Of a stretch of DNA of 64,000 nucleotides, positions 1-9,345 are shown in pieces; the first letter of the stretch is position 1, and every line of letters begins with the position of its first letter. Both the position numbers and the translations under genes were made by a program. A model generated the notes under the pieces. That model made no database searches, was not told the DNA's origin, and saw only the letters and a program-made list of their open reading frames with translations. This DNA is from Mycobacterium sp. ACS1612 (GTDB taxonomy: Bacteria > Actinomycetota > Actinomycetes > Mycobacteriales > Mycobacteriaceae): contig NZ_LZHZ01000001.1 of NCBI RefSeq assembly GCF_001667505.1, positions 93,476 through 157,475 of the forward strand. Direction: 5' to 3'.

Positions 1-1806
1 GAACGTCTTCAGACACACCCGGTATGACAGGTGGCTCTCCAGCCCGCGCAGCCGGCCTTCGTCGAGACGTTGGCTGGCCAGCAGCAGATGCATGCCAAGC
101 GAGCGGCCGAGCCGGCCGATCGCGACGAACAGCTCCGCGAACTCGGGATACTGGGCAAGCAGTTCGGAGAACTCGTCGACGACGACGAACAACGCGGGCA
201 ACGGGGGCATCGTGAGCCCCCGGCGGCGTGCCTGCTCGTAGTCGGCCACGCTGGCGAACCGCCCTGCCGCCCTGAGCATTTCCTGCCTGCGGTTCATCTC
301 ACCGGCCAGCGCGTCCCGCATCCGCGAGACGAGAGGCGCCTCCTCGGCCAGATTCGTGATGACTGCTGACACGTGCCGAACCCGGTCCATGCCCAGAAAC
401 GTCGCGCCGCCCTTGAAGTCGACGAGGACGAGGTTGAGCACGTCCGGCGGATGAGACACCACCATGCCCAGGAGCAGGGTGCGCAGAAACTCCGACTTCC
501 CAGATCCGGTGGCGCCGACACACAAGCCATGCGGACCCATACCGCCCTGGGCCGCCTCCTTGATGTCGAGCATCACCGGTTTTCCTTGCTCGGACACTCC
601 GATGGGCGCTCGCAGCCGCCGCGGTTGAGGCCACTGTTCGGCGGCGCCGATGCGGTCGAGTTCGCGCACGCCCATCAGTTCGAGCCAGCCCATGGTCGCG
701 GTGGTGCCGGCGTCGTCCAACCTGTGCCGGTAGGGCGCCAGCCGGCGGGCACACAGCGCAGCCTGTTGAACCGTCAGCCCGTCCAGTCGAGTGCTGTCGT
801 CCACGTGCAGCCGCGGACCGTCGGTGAAGGGCTGTTTGATCAGTGGCACCGAGCCGTCGTCCACGACGACCACTACGTGTGGCGCCGTACCCTCGTCGGG
901 CGGTCGACACGCGGTGATGGCCTCCGCCAGGCTGTGGTACGTCATCCTCGCGGGTCCCAGTTCATCGGCCAGCCGCCAATGCTGATGGTGAGCCAGCCAT
1001 TTCAACCAATCCCAGTCCCACGCCGCTGTCGGAGCCACCACTGCGGCGATCCGGACGTCATCGGGACTGTGCAAGACGGTCAGTTGGCAGACGATCGCGC
1101 GTAGCAACGCGCGGGCGACTTCGGGATCCGCGTTCACCGTGAGCGCCGACGCCGTCCGTAGCAGCACGACGACCGGCACGTCGGCGACGACCGCCCTGCG
1201 GCGAATCAGCCGCCCCAGCGCCGCTGACGTCACCGGATCCTGCGTCTCGACCGGACCCAGTGAGGGCGCTATGAGTCTCGTGCACAGCGGTTGTTCGCCG
1301 ACGCCGATGCGGACCTTGCAGTAGTCGAGATCCTGCCGGCTGCGCTCCCACATTCGTCGGCCACCGACCACCGTCCACAGGGTCGCGGGGTCGGGATGCG
1401 TCCAGTGCAGCGAATGATGCTGCGAGGCAGCGGCTCCGGCGAGCGTCCTGTCGAGACCCTCCAGGTATTCGAGGTAGCTTCGACGGTCGTCGTTCAGTTG
1501 CGCGGTGTGGTTGGCGGTCCTGGCGTTGTAGGCGAGCGAGCCGATGACGGAGACGGCCATCATCGCCGGAAAGAACAGGAACATCGGGCCACGGCCCGCT
1601 GACGCGCCGCCCGACGTGAAGTAGAGCAGCATCATGCCGCCCGCCGCGACGAGCATGGCCACCGGCAGCAGCCGGGCAATGGCGTTGGCTGGCGCGGCTT
1701 TCGGAAGCGCGGGCGGCGGGTCCACCGTGAGGTCGCCTTCGGCCATCGGTGGAGCGGGCAGTCGGGGCTCGCGGAAGAACTCCATCGTCTGATGGACGCT
1801 GCACAT
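1..1806 (-). CDS. eccC4: ESX-4 type VII secretion ATPase EccC, 3' end cut by window edge
   Basis: This is the FtsK/SpoIIIE-type motor ATPase of the ESX-4 secretion machine in the inner membrane. The frame is open from 1806 to base 1, giving the first 602 residues; the family is about twice that length, so the later ATPase domains lie outside. Two membrane segments sit at about residues 45-85. A Walker A motif GATGSGKSE is at residues 431-439, and a Walker B with the DE pair is at 544-545 (bases 172-177). The sequence continues with the typical ASQRLDEGRLRGLESHLSYR stretch. It is divergent from eccD4, as in the M. tuberculosis ESX-4 locus. An in-frame ATG at 1785 is an alternative start; neither has a clear ribosome binding site. 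Confidence 0.93.
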   Translation of the reverse strand, partial: MCSVHQTMEFFREPRLPAPPMAEGDLTVDPPPALPKAAPANAIARLLPVAMLVAAGGMMLLYFTSGGASAGRGPMFLFFPAMMAVSVIGSLAYNARTANHTAQLNDDRRSYLEYLEGLDRTLAGAAASQHHSLHWTHPDPATLWTVVGGRRMWERSRQDLDYCKVRIGVGEQPLCTRLIAPSLGPVETQDPVTSAALGRLIRRRAVVADVPVVVLLRTASALTVNADPEVARALLRAIVCQLTVLHSPDDVRIAAVVAPTAAWDWDWLKWLAHHQHWRLADELGPARMTYHSLAEAITACRPPDEGTAPHVVVVVDDGSVPLIKQPFTDGPRLHVDDSTRLDGLTVQQAALCARRLAPYRHRLDDAGTTATMGWLELMGVRELDRIGAAEQWPQPRRLRAPIGVSEQGKPVMLDIKEAAQGGMGPHGLCVGATGSGKSEFLRTLLLGMVVSHPPDVLNLVLVDFKGGATFLGMDRVRHVSAVITNLAEEAPLVSRMRDALAGEMNRRQEMLRAAGRFASVADYEQARRRGLTMPPLPALFVVVDEFSELLAQYPEFAELFVAIGRLGRSLGMHLLLASQRLDEGRLRGLESHLSYRVCLKTF

Positions 1807-1894
1807 GGCGACTCGGTTCCATCCACACGTCGTCGAATTGCCGCGTCACCGGGTGACCGACGCGCGTTACCGTCAGATCGCGGGGGGTGATGTG

Positions 1895-3199
1895 ATGCCT
1901 GAATCCATGTGCCGATTAGCCGTTCAACACGACTCACGGTGCGTAGCTCTGGCGCTGCCGGCAAATGCGCCTGTTGGCGTGCTTCTACCTGCCGTGGTCG
2001 ACCTCGTCGGCGCCTCGGTCGAGGGTCGCCGGTGGCATCTGTCGCGGGTGGGCCAGCCCCGGTTGGACGAGGCGATGAGTCTGCGCGACAACGCTGTTCA
2101 CGACGGCGAATTGCTGTTGCTGACCACCGACGACATTCCGCCACCCGCGGAACTGCCCGACGGGCCTGCCCAAGCGGTCATCGCGGCGGCCGAGCACCAC
2201 ACCGTTCCCGCCGGTGCCACCACTGCGGCGGCGTGTCTGTCCGTGGCGCTGCTCGGTGTCACGGCGTCGATGTGGGGCGGCATCACTGGCGATGCGGTCG
2301 GCCACGTCGTCGCCACAGGCATCACTGCCACCGCGGCAGCGGTCGGCGCGGTGGTGTTGCGGCGCGATCCGCTTCGCGGTGCCGTCCTGGCCGCCATCGC
2401 CGTCATGTTCGGCGCCGTCGCAGGTTTTCTCGCCGTTCCCTCGGGTCCGCCCGCCGCCAGACTGCTGCTCGCATCGGCCGTCGGAGCCACCGTAGCCATC
2501 CTGCTTCGGCGCATCGCCGACTGCGCTGACATCTCGCTGTCGGCAATGGCCACGGCGGGCATCCTGACCAGTGTGGCAACGGTGTGCGGTGTCGGCGGGG
2601 TGTTGCCAGTCGCCGCGACAGGCGCGGTGCTCGCGTCGTCGGCACTGGCCACACTCGGGGTGGCGGCCAGATTATCCATTGCGGCAACGGGTTTGGCGCC
2701 CCGCGTGGGCGATCCCGACGCAGGAGAAGATCACACCGTCGAACCCCGAGCGCGTGCCGCGCAGCGCGCGCTGACCGGGCTGGTCATCGGGTCGGCCGCC
2801 GCGACGGCGGTCGGTGCCGGACTCGTCGTCTGGGACAGCATTCCCGAGCGCCGGTCGAGTGCCGCCGTCTTCGCGCTGGTCGTCGCTTCGGTGTTGACGT
2901 TGCGGGCACGCACCCACATCGACATCGCCCGCCGCGCCGGGCTCATCGTGTGCGGCGCGGTGTCTTTCGCCGCTGGCTGCGCGATCGTCGTGGCCGCGGC
3001 GCCGCATCGCGCGCAGTGGGTCTGCCTACTGGTCGCGGTGGCGGTGGCCGCCATGCTCTTTCGCCCGTCCGGGGCGGCGAATCCTCTTGTCCGCCGCACC
3101 GTCGACGTGCTGGAGTACGCCGTGCTTGCCGCCGTGGTTCCCACCGCGTGCTGGGTCGGTGGCGCGTATGCGATGCTCCGTGGGCTCAGCCTGTCATGA
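1895..3199 (+). CDS. eccD4: ESX-4 secretion channel protein EccD
   Basis: EccD forms the inner-membrane vestibule of type VII secretion systems. The 434-residue product has an N-terminal ubiquitin-like domain (about residues 5-85), a linker, and then a long run of hydrophobic segments rich in Ala/Val consistent with 10-11 transmembrane helices. I start it at ATG 1895 because a purine-rich GGGGGG run lies just upstream and because the reading frame before it (from 1805) would overlap the eccC4 start on the other strand. GTG 1892 and ATG 1907 are alternatives. The stop overlaps the mycP4 start as ATGA, so the two are translationally coupled. Confidence 0.93.
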   Translation: MPESMCRLAVQHDSRCVALALPANAPVGVLLPAVVDLVGASVEGRRWHLSRVGQPRLDEAMSLRDNAVHDGELLLLTTDDIPPPAELPDGPAQAVIAAAEHHTVPAGATTAAACLSVALLGVTASMWGGITGDAVGHVVATGITATAAAVGAVVLRRDPLRGAVLAAIAVMFGAVAGFLAVPSGPPAARLLLASAVGATVAILLRRIADCADISLSAMATAGILTSVATVCGVGGVLPVAATGAVLASSALATLGVAARLSIAATGLAPRVGDPDAGEDHTVEPRARAAQRALTGLVIGSAAATAVGAGLVVWDSIPERRSSAAVFALVVASVLTLRARTHIDIARRAGLIVCGAVSFAAGCAIVVAAAPHRAQWVCLLVAVAVAAMLFRPSGAANPLVRRTVDVLEYAVLAAVVPTACWVGGAYAMLRGLSLS

Positions 3200-4569
3200 C
3201 GCTCATCGATCGGATGGCAAGGCTGTGCATCGCCTGCGTGCTCGCGGGCGTACCGGTGGGCACCGCGCCTGCCGCAGTGGCGGTGACGCCGCCTGCAGTC
3301 GACGATTCGATGTTGCCCAAGCCCGGACCGCCGACGCCGCCGCGGCCAACGGAGCAGCGGGAGCGGTGCGCGACCGCGGCTACAACACAAGAGGCCGGTC
3401 CGGCGGCCCGACAATTCAAAGGGATTGATCTGCGGCAGCTTTGGCGGCTCAGTCGCGGCGCGGGGCAGACCGTGGCGGTCATCGACACCGGCGTGGCTCG
3501 CCACCGGTTGCTCCCCCACCTCGTTCCCGGCGGCGACTACGTTCACACCTCCGACGGCACCGTCGACTGTGATGGGCACGGCACGGTGGTTGCGGGGATC
3601 ATCGGCGCGGAGCCAGACCCGGACGGATCGAACTTCAGCGGCGTGGCACCGGACGCCACCATCGTCAGCATCCGTCAGTCCAGCAACAAGTTTCGCGCCA
3701 CCGACGATCCGACCGGCAGCGGCTTCGGCGACGTGGACACACTCGCCCGAGCCATCCGTACCGCCGCCGACCTGGGAGCCACTGTGATCAACGTGTCGTC
3801 GGTCGCGTGCCTGCCCGCCGACGGCGGATTGGACGACCGTCCGCTCGGCGCCGCGCTCGCCTACGCCGTCGACGTCAAAAACGCCGTCGTGGTGGCCGCC
3901 GCCGGAAACGTCGGCGGCCCAGGCCAATGCCCCACACAGAATCCGGCCAGCGATCCGGCGAAGCCCGGCCAGGCGGACTGGGATCACGTCAGCGTGGTGG
4001 TCAGCCCCGCCTGGTACGACGATTACGTGTTGACCGTCGGTTCGGTCGATCCCGACGGGGCGCCCTCATCCTTCAGCCTCGCCGGCCCGTGGGTGGACGT
4101 CGCCGCACCCGGCGAAGGTGTCGTCTCGTTGGACCCGGACGGGGAGGGTCTGCTCAGCAGCATGACCACATCCGGTGACCCGACGCCCATCTCGGGTACC
4201 AGTTATGCCGCACCTGTGGTCAGCGGCATCGTCGCACTCGTGCGGTCACGGTCGCCCGAATTGACCGCGCGAGAGGTCATGCGGCGCATCGAAACGACCG
4301 CGCGTCGCCCGGCATCCGGATGGGATCCTGTCGTCGGAAACGGCGTCGTCGACGCGGTCGCGGCGCTCAGCACCGGCGCGACGTCCCCGCGCACGCAGAA
4401 TCTCGAGCGGCCCCTGTCCCAACCAACCACAAGGCCTGAAGATGGTCGGGGTTTCGGATTCGCAGTGGGCGGTGCCGCGGTCTGTCTCGCCGTGTCCGCG
4501 GCGAGCATTGCCGTGACGGCTTCGACCGCGCGGCTACGGCGATCCCGCGACACTGTCCCGCGCGACTGA
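3196..4569 (+). CDS. mycP4: ESX-4 mycosin, subtilisin-like serine protease
   Basis: Mycosins are membrane-anchored subtilases that sit on the outer face of the type VII secretion complex. The 457-residue product has a signal peptide (about residues 1-30). The catalytic triad is intact: Asp97 in AVIDTGV, His128 in DGHGT and Ser336 in SGTSYAAP, with the oxyanion Asn238 in AAAGN. A C-terminal transmembrane helix lies at about 419-441, followed by a short basic tail. It starts at the ATGA overlap with eccD4. Its last 36 bases overlap the convergent 3' end of eccB4, so both proteins' tails are encoded by the same DNA. Confidence 0.95.
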   Translation: MTLIDRMARLCIACVLAGVPVGTAPAAVAVTPPAVDDSMLPKPGPPTPPRPTEQRERCATAATTQEAGPAARQFKGIDLRQLWRLSRGAGQTVAVIDTGVARHRLLPHLVPGGDYVHTSDGTVDCDGHGTVVAGIIGAEPDPDGSNFSGVAPDATIVSIRQSSNKFRATDDPTGSGFGDVDTLARAIRTAADLGATVINVSSVACLPADGGLDDRPLGAALAYAVDVKNAVVVAAAGNVGGPGQCPTQNPASDPAKPGQADWDHVSVVVSPAWYDDYVLTVGSVDPDGAPSSFSLAGPWVDVAAPGEGVVSLDPDGEGLLSSMTTSGDPTPISGTSYAAPVVSGIVALVRSRSPELTAREVMRRIETTARRPASGWDPVVGNGVVDAVAALSTGATSPRTQNLERPLSQPTTRPEDGRGFGFAVGGAAVCLAVSAASIAVTASTARLRRSRDTVPRD

Positions 4570-5892
4570 CGCGGCGCGCTTGCTCAATTCGGGTCCGCGC
4601 GGCAGCCACGACAGCACCGGCCACGGCGCGGGCACGGCCGCCTCGCTGAGACCGATGTGTTTCGCGGTGTCCTCGTCGGCAAGCCCGAAGACAACACCAG
4701 AGTCGTTGACGTAGTACAACGCACCGGCATTCGCCTCATCGCCGCCGATTCCGGCCGCCCAAACGTACGCACTGCGGCCCGGCGTCATCGCGAAGGCGTC
4801 CACGGACGGGCCCTCCGCGTCAGCCTGCGCCAGCGACATCACCGCCATCGGCAGCGAATCAACCGATACCACACTGGATTCGGCTCCTGCCGCGGTGGGC
4901 TGCCACCGTGTACACACGATGGCCTCATCGGACACCCCACTACGCTCGGGGAAGTCTGCGACAGGCAACGTGTCGAGAATCGGCAGGGCCGCGACGGAAT
5001 CGGGTGACACGGTGGTGATGTCTCGATCGTCCTGTGAGTCGGCGAACCGGATGAGGTCCGCGACCACCTCGCTGATGCGTTGCACACCCTCGGCAAGCAG
5101 GACGTAATACTCCTCCGCATCGGCACGGATCACCCGCACGACCGTTCCGACCGGCATCCCGCGCACCGGACTCGGCGAACCCGCACCGTCGATGCGGGGC
5201 GCCCGGAGAACTGGCGCTTCCGGCGTCGCGTCCAACAGAGCGCGCGAAACAGGGCGCGGGACAACGCCGTCCAGCCGCAGGGCCCGCACGACCGCGCGGT
5301 CGCGCAGATCCACCTGGGCGCGCCACCCGCCGTAGAGTAGATACGTGGTCGCGGCGCTTTCGGACCGCGGCGTGACCAGGACGCCGGCAGACGCGCTGCC
5401 CGGCAATGGTCCGGCGACCACGGTGGTCCTGGATTTCTCGTCGCAGACGGCCCAGCCTGATTCGTCGCCACGGAGCGGCGCGGAAACTCCGGCGGGTGCG
5501 CCCGGGATGCCGAGCAGTGGGCCGCGCTTGGCATTGTCGACAGCTGTCGCGCTCACCGCCTCGGGATTCGCCGGCGCACCGGCGATCAACCGGGCCGAGG
5601 TGAGGTTCGGCACGGGATGCACGACGTCGCCCACCCGGACGTAGAGGGCACCCGATTCGCGCACGATCACGATCTGCGCGTCGCCGAGCGTACCCGGCGG
5701 CCGAAGCAACGCCAGCACGATGCAGACCGCGGCGACGATCACCGCGATCACGCCGCCCGCTGTGAACGAAATCGATTGCGCGCGAATCGGATCATCGGGC
5801 ATCCGCGTGTCACCGCGCACCAACGCGTGTTCCAGCCGGCGCAGCAGAAACCGGTACCCGCTGACTTGCAACTTCGTCGAGTGCCCAGCCAT
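4534..5892 (-). CDS. eccB4: ESX-4 secretion protein EccB
   Basis: EccB is the bitopic periplasmic subunit of the type VII secretion core. The 452-residue product has a short cytoplasmic N-terminus beginning MAGHSTKLQVSGYRFLLRRL, the usual EccB opening. A single membrane helix follows at about 41-63, and then a large extracytoplasmic part. It is convergent with mycP4 and overlaps it by 36 bases. The order eccC4, eccD4, mycP4, eccB4 and their orientations are those of the ESX-4 locus. No esx (WXG100) pair is visible inside this window; it may lie to the left of base 1. Confidence 0.93.
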   Translation of the reverse strand: MAGHSTKLQVSGYRFLLRRLEHALVRGDTRMPDDPIRAQSISFTAGGVIAVIVAAVCIVLALLRPPGTLGDAQIVIVRESGALYVRVGDVVHPVPNLTSARLIAGAPANPEAVSATAVDNAKRGPLLGIPGAPAGVSAPLRGDESGWAVCDEKSRTTVVAGPLPGSASAGVLVTPRSESAATTYLLYGGWRAQVDLRDRAVVRALRLDGVVPRPVSRALLDATPEAPVLRAPRIDGAGSPSPVRGMPVGTVVRVIRADAEEYYVLLAEGVQRISEVVADLIRFADSQDDRDITTVSPDSVAALPILDTLPVADFPERSGVSDEAIVCTRWQPTAAGAESSVVSVDSLPMAVMSLAQADAEGPSVDAFAMTPGRSAYVWAAGIGGDEANAGALYYVNDSGVVFGLADEDTAKHIGLSEAAVPAPWPVLSWLPRGPELSKRAASVARDSVAGSP

Positions 5893-5985
5893 CAGTCCCC
5901 CATCAGCCAGCCTAGCGTCGGCCGTAGGGACCTCGGGTCACCATTTCCTCGGCGCGCCACTCGACTGCGATGTACGTTTTGCAAC

Positions 5986-6993
5986 ATGTCCAACCACTTC
6001 ACCGGGCTGAGCCTCGGACCGCCGCTCGGCGACCAGCGACTGGATCTTTGCGACCTCTACGCGTTCCTGTCGCCGTCCGACCCCACCCGCACGGTGATCA
6101 TCATGAACGCCAACCCGCTGGCCGACGCGCTGCACCCGGACGCGGTCTACCGGGTGGCGATCGACAACGACGGAGACCTGTTGAACGACATCGCTTTCAG
6201 CTATGTGTTCTCCGAACCGGTCAACGGCAAGCAGACCGTCGACGTCTACCTGGCGGCCAACGATGAAGCCGAGGAACCTGAGGCTGTCGGTGAGGTGATC
6301 TTCTCCGGCGTCTCGGTGTCGTTCGTCGGCGACGAGCCGCACATCGCGACATCCGGTGACTTCACGTTCTTTGCGGGCGCCCGCAGCGACGCGTTCTTCT
6401 TCGACTACGACGGCATCAAGAATCTGTTCGACACCTCAGGAAAGCGAAACTTCACCGATCTGACACTGCCCGGCGAATCACCCTGGACCGGAGTCGATTC
6501 CAACCTCGAAGCCAACGTCTTCTCCATCGCCATCGAGATGCCGACCAGCTTCCTTGGCGCAGACCCCGACATCAGGATCTGGGGCCGCTGCAGCGTGCGC
6601 AGGGACGGCAAGCTGATGCATGTCGACCGTGCCGGTCACCCATCGGTCAGCAGCTTCTTCAACACCGATGACACCAAGGAGGAATACAACGCCACCGAAC
6701 CGGTCAGCGATAGGGAGCGCTGGATCGACATGTTCATCCACCAACTCGGTCACACCGGCGGCTACTCGCGGTCCGAAGCCATCAAGGCGATCGACACCGA
6801 GGGGACCCTGCCCGACATGTTGACGTTCAACCCCTCCAAGCCGGCGAAGTACCCGAACGGACGGGTCTTCACCGACGACGTCATCGACTACCGGCTTGCG
6901 TTTCTGACCAAGGGCGAATGCCCACCCTCTGGCCTGAGCCCGCACACCGACACGCTCACCGAATTCCCGTACCTGGGCCCGCCGCACCAGTAA
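5986..6993 (+). CDS. DUF4331 family protein
   Basis: The 335-residue product begins MSNHFTGLSLGPPLGDQRLDLCDLYAF and carries the DUF4331 signature: an acidic N-terminal LYAF segment, IMNANPLAD, a DAVYRVAIDNDGD region, and a later SLEANVFSIAIEMPTSFLG-type stretch. No signal peptide or membrane helix is evident. The biochemical function of the family is not known to me. The frame is open further upstream to 5617, but that part is antisense to eccB4 and looks like a shadow, so I use ATG 5986. No strong ribosome binding site precedes it. It lies between the ESX-4 genes and the CGNR regulator and is convergent with the latter (5-base gap). Confidence 0.8.
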   Translation: MSNHFTGLSLGPPLGDQRLDLCDLYAFLSPSDPTRTVIIMNANPLADALHPDAVYRVAIDNDGDLLNDIAFSYVFSEPVNGKQTVDVYLAANDEAEEPEAVGEVIFSGVSVSFVGDEPHIATSGDFTFFAGARSDAFFFDYDGIKNLFDTSGKRNFTDLTLPGESPWTGVDSNLEANVFSIAIEMPTSFLGADPDIRIWGRCSVRRDGKLMHVDRAGHPSVSSFFNTDDTKEEYNATEPVSDRERWIDMFIHQLGHTGGYSRSEAIKAIDTEGTLPDMLTFNPSKPAKYPNGRVFTDDVIDYRLAFLTKGECPPSGLSPHTDTLTEFPYLGPPHQ

Positions 6994-6998
6994 CGGCG

Positions 6999-7562
6999 CT
7001 ACCCCTCTTTCGCGCGCCGCTCCCGATATGCGGCCACATGCTGACGGTTACCGCAGTTGCCGGTGTCGCAGAATTTGCCGGAGCGGTTGCGCGAAAGGTC
7101 GACCAGCACGGCCTCGCAATCCGGCGCCGCACACACCTTGAGCCGTCGCAACTCCCCGATGCGGATCAAGTCGGCCAGCGCCATCGCGATCTCGGCGCCC
7201 ATGCGCTGCCACAACGGATCGTGCACCGATGCCAGATGTAGATGCCACTCCGGCTGTTCGGTGTGCCGGGTCAGCCACGGCGACGCTTTGGTGTCGCTCA
7301 GCAGCGCGTTCACCTGCTCGACGGCGCGTACCTCCGCGTCAGCGGCGTCCCAGATCTTGCCGAGCCGCTCCCGCAGCCGATGGATCGACGCCAACTCGGC
7401 GTCGTCGTGGTCGCGGCGGCCGGTCCAGCCGTAGCCGTCCAGGAAGTCGTCGAGGGCCGCCAGGTCACCGAGGCGCTCACCGTCCACCCGATCGCTGTTG
7501 ACCAGCCCACATGCGGCGCGCAGTGTGAGCTCGGTGTCATGACTGAAAAGCATTTGACCCAT
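6999..7562 (-). CDS. CGNR zinc-finger transcriptional regulator (ABATE domain)
   Basis: The 187-residue protein has an N-terminal ABATE (putative stress-induced regulator) domain and a C-terminal CGNR zinc finger. The latter shows CAAPDC, then KFCDTGNCGNRQHVAAYRERR, with the four zinc-ligand cysteines present. Such proteins are presumed DNA-binding regulators. I place the start at ATG 7562 because GGGAGAGG lies five to six bases upstream; a GTG 30 bases further up (7592) would read through the putative operator. It is divergent from the EamA exporter gene, with a TGACGT-A-ACGTCA palindrome between them, so it may control that exporter and itself. Confidence 0.85.
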   Translation of the reverse strand: MGQMLFSHDTELTLRAACGLVNSDRVDGERLGDLAALDDFLDGYGWTGRRDHDDAELASIHRLRERLGKIWDAADAEVRAVEQVNALLSDTKASPWLTRHTEQPEWHLHLASVHDPLWQRMGAEIAMALADLIRIGELRRLKVCAAPDCEAVLVDLSRNRSGKFCDTGNCGNRQHVAAYRERRAKEG

Positions 7563-7572
7563 GACCTCTCCC

Positions 7573-7585
7573 TGACGTAACGTCA
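7573..7585. promoter_or_regulatory. Palindrome in the CGNR/EamA divergent promoter region
   Basis: TGACGTAACGTCA is a perfect 6-bp inverted repeat around one base. It sits 10 bases upstream of the CGNR regulator start and 44 bases upstream of the EamA gene, where an operator for both would be expected. The operator role is inferred from position and symmetry only. Confidence 0.45.
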
Positions 7586-7628
7586 CGACCAAAGCAAATT
7601 TTACTCATGACATACCGGAGGTGCAGCC

Positions 7629-8627
7629 ATGGCGACCACTCAGTCGACGGTCGACCACTTCCGGTTCGGGTTGTTGCTCGCGGTTGGCTCCGCCTTCGCC
7701 TTCGGGTCCTCGGGGCCGTTCGCCAAGTCGCTGATGGAGTCCGGCTGGAGCCCGACGGCGGCGGTCACGGCCCGGCTCGCGGGCGGCGCGCTGCTGATGG
7801 CGATCTTCGCGACGATCGTCAAGCGCGACTGGGTCAGTGAGGCGCTGCACCACGGCAAGACTGTCGTCGCCTACGGCCTCATCCCGATCGCCGGCGCACA
7901 GTTGTGCTACTTCAACGCCGTCGCGCACCTGTCCGTAGGTGTCGCACTGCTGTTGGAGTACACCGCGCCGATCCTGGTGGTCGGATGGGTGTGGGCCACC
8001 ACGGGGCGTCGGCCCAGCGGCCTCACGCTGACAGGCGTAGCACTGGCCATTGCGGGAATCGTGTTGGTACTTAACGTCTTTGCGGGTGCCCACATCAACC
8101 TCATCGGCGTCGGCTGGGCGCTGGCCGCCGCCGTCTGCGCCGCTTGCTACTTCGTGATGTCCTCTTCGGTGGCCACCGACGGCGACGGCCTCGACCCGAT
8201 CACCTTGTCGACCGCAGGCCTGATCGTCGGCGCGGCCGCTGTCGCTGTCCTCGGCGTCACCGGCGTGATGCCGCTGACCTTCACCACCAACACGGCGGTC
8301 GTCGCCGGAATGACGACATCTTGGTTGGTGCCGGTCATCGCATTGGCGCTCATCCCGACCGCGATCGCCTACACCCTGGGCATCATGGGTATCGCCCGGC
8401 TGCAGCCGCGGTTCGCGTCGCTGGTCGGACTGTCCGAGGTGATGTTCGCCGTGCTGGCAGCGTGGGTGTTGCTGGGCGAAGCCATCACACTGAGCCAGGC
8501 GCTCGGCGGCATCGTCGTTCTCGTCGGGCTGGCCCTGGCCCGCCAGGGCGATCGCAGTGAGAAGCTGGCCGAAGCGTCCTGGCCTGACGCCCCCGTCAGC
8601 GGATCCGCGTTGGGAGCAAAGGGTTAG
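7629..8627 (+). CDS. EamA (DMT superfamily) transporter
   Basis: The 332-residue protein has about ten hydrophobic helices in two EamA repeats, with typical motifs AFAFGSSGPFAKSLME near the N-terminus and a second repeat ending LGEAITLSQALGGIVVLVGLALAR. Members export amino acids and other metabolites across the inner membrane; the substrate cannot be told from sequence. The start ATG 7629 has a GGAGGTG ribosome binding site eight bases upstream. It is divergent from the CGNR regulator, suggesting regulation by it. The tail is hydrophilic and includes a short Asp/Pro/Ser stretch. Confidence 0.88.
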   Translation: MATTQSTVDHFRFGLLLAVGSAFAFGSSGPFAKSLMESGWSPTAAVTARLAGGALLMAIFATIVKRDWVSEALHHGKTVVAYGLIPIAGAQLCYFNAVAHLSVGVALLLEYTAPILVVGWVWATTGRRPSGLTLTGVALAIAGIVLVLNVFAGAHINLIGVGWALAAAVCAACYFVMSSSVATDGDGLDPITLSTAGLIVGAAAVAVLGVTGVMPLTFTTNTAVVAGMTTSWLVPVIALALIPTAIAYTLGIMGIARLQPRFASLVGLSEVMFAVLAAWVLLGEAITLSQALGGIVVLVGLALARQGDRSEKLAEASWPDAPVSGSALGAKG

Positions 8628-8646
8628 CCCCAGTTGATCGAGATAT

Positions 8647-9321
8647 GTGAAGATGACCGGCGTGACTTCGCTCCGCATAACGGCCCGGTTGGCCGCAATC
8701 ATCTCCACCCTCGTCGGCGCGGCCACCACGCTGGCGGTCGCCCCGGTGGCAGCGGCGGATCCCTGCCCGGACATCGAGGTCATCTTCGCCCGCGGCACAC
8801 ATGACGCGCCAGGGCTGGGGAATCCCGGGCAGGCCTTCGCCGACACCCTCAGAGGGCTCGTCGGCGGCCGCACCCTCAGCACGTACGCGGTGGACTACCC
8901 CGCCAGCTACGACTTCCTCGAGGCAGCGACCGGCGCCACCGACGCCGCGAACCGCATTGCGACGATGGCTTCCTCCTGCCCGTCGACGAAGCTGGTCCTC
9001 GGCGGCTACTCGCAGGGCGCGGCCGTGGTCGACATGCTGGCCGGCGTCCCGCCGCTGGGCAACAAAATCGGTGACATCGGGTCAGCGCCTCCGCTGGCAA
9101 GCAATCTGGTGCCCAACGTCGCGGCGGTGGCGGTGTTCGGTAACCCGGCGACGAAATTCAGCAACCCGATCACCTCCTCGGTCTTCGGCGGTCGCGCCAT
9201 CGACCTCTGCAAGGACGGCGATCCCATCTGCTCGCCCGGCCGGAACCCGTTTGCCCATAGCGATTACGTGAGCGCAGGGCTGACGGACCAGGCCGCGAAC
9301 TTCGTCGCAGGCATCATTTAG
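8647..9321 (+). CDS. Secreted cutinase-like serine esterase 1
   Basis: This belongs to the cutinase-like alpha/beta hydrolases that mycobacteria secrete to hydrolyse esters, lipids or phospholipids. The 224-residue product has a signal peptide ending around VAPVAAADP. The nucleophile is Ser122 in GGYSQGAA, and the likely acid and base are Asp192 (GDPIC) and His204, with paired cysteines in the usual places. The start is GTG 8647; ATG 8653 in frame is equally plausible. It corresponds in place to the cut3/cut4 genes that follow ESX-4 in M. tuberculosis. The three cutinases here are tandem paralogues on one strand. Confidence 0.92.
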   Translation: MKMTGVTSLRITARLAAIISTLVGAATTLAVAPVAAADPCPDIEVIFARGTHDAPGLGNPGQAFADTLRGLVGGRTLSTYAVDYPASYDFLEAATGATDAANRIATMASSCPSTKLVLGGYSQGAAVVDMLAGVPPLGNKIGDIGSAPPLASNLVPNVAAVAVFGNPATKFSNPITSSVFGGRAIDLCKDGDPICSPGRNPFAHSDYVSAGLTDQAANFVAGII

Positions 9322-9345
9322 CCCGGCTATCGGCTATCATTTGTC

